A stretch of 5,329 nt of DNA from Candidatus Tayloriibacteriota bacterium (GTDB taxonomy: Bacteria > Patescibacteriota > Minisyncoccia > Phycocordibacterales > GWA1-40-21): contig JAPLZG010000133.1 of assembly GCA_026395155.1 (NCBI GenBank), positions 1-5,329 on the forward strand. Reading direction: 5' to 3'. The stretch's first letter is position 1; each line of letters opens with the position of its first letter. Below, one piece after another: positions 5,304 to 5,329 of this stretch. Below the pieces are notes generated by a model, which was not told the DNA's origin, did no database searches, and worked only from the letters and a program-made list of their open reading frames with translations. A program made the translations under genes and the position numbers.

Positions 5304-5329
5304 GTCATTCCCGCGAAGGCGGGAATCCA
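5304..5329. repeat. Start of a palindromic interspersed repeat (ATTCCC-N8-GGGAAT), cut by the window end
   Basis: ATTCCCGC (5307-5314) pairs perfectly with GCGGGAAT (5319-5326) around a GAAG loop, preceded by GTC and followed by CCA. From general knowledge, GTCATTCCCGCG/CGCGGGAATCC-type palindromes are high-copy intergenic repeats in many bacteria, and the pattern equals the Neisseria dRS3 consensus ATTCCC-N8-GGGAAT. It is much richer in GC than its surroundings. Whether it belongs to a larger repeat cannot be seen because the window ends here. Confidence 0.65.

Overview
The window is a gene-dense, AT-rich bacterial segment with five complete genes and the 3' end of a sixth. No taxon-specific marker is present. 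The low GC, the compact single-gene units with strong intrinsic terminators, and a gene set of metallophosphoesterase, stomatin-like protein, ExoX-like nuclease and M23 peptidase would fit a small-genome lineage such as Patescibacteria. That placement is inference only.

Layout: 3-125 (+), C-terminal tail of a very basic protein, then a bidirectional terminator (210-256). 335-1474 (+), a metallophosphoesterase made of two tandem domains, the second degenerate, then a terminator (1511-1540). 1600-2307 (+), a membrane-anchored SPFH/stomatin-like protein missing a 12-residue block, then a bidirectional terminator (2330-2363). 2408-2528, an AT-rich segment bounded by a 14-bp perfect inverted repeat that runs into the start codon of the next gene. 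2527-3237 (+), an ExoX-like DEDDh exonuclease. 3230-3365, a MITE-like segment with 22-bp imperfect terminal inverted repeats, flanked by TTGA on both sides; it carries the exonuclease stop codon at one end and abuts the -35 box of the next gene at the other. 3466-4266 (+), a protein of unknown function with a DUF2325-like C-terminal domain, a consensus promoter and a UUCG-loop terminator. 4318-5184 (-), a convergent, exported M23 peptidase that may be leaderless. The last 26 bases begin a palindromic interspersed repeat (ATTCCC-N8-GGGAAT).

The stretch 5197-5303, upstream of the peptidase, holds no gene I can support. The 126-209 gap holds nothing recognisable. Every gene appears to be its own transcription unit, so no operon or pathway links them. 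The two genes with clear Shine-Dalgarno sequences (335-1474 and 3466-4266) look less AT-rich than the three without (SPFH, exonuclease, peptidase), so the window reads as a mosaic of two gene styles. The most useful leads are the MITE-like segment, the 12-residue SPFH deletion, the degenerate tandem phosphoesterase and the DUF2325-like protein. I see no clear evidence of a complete new multi-gene system.
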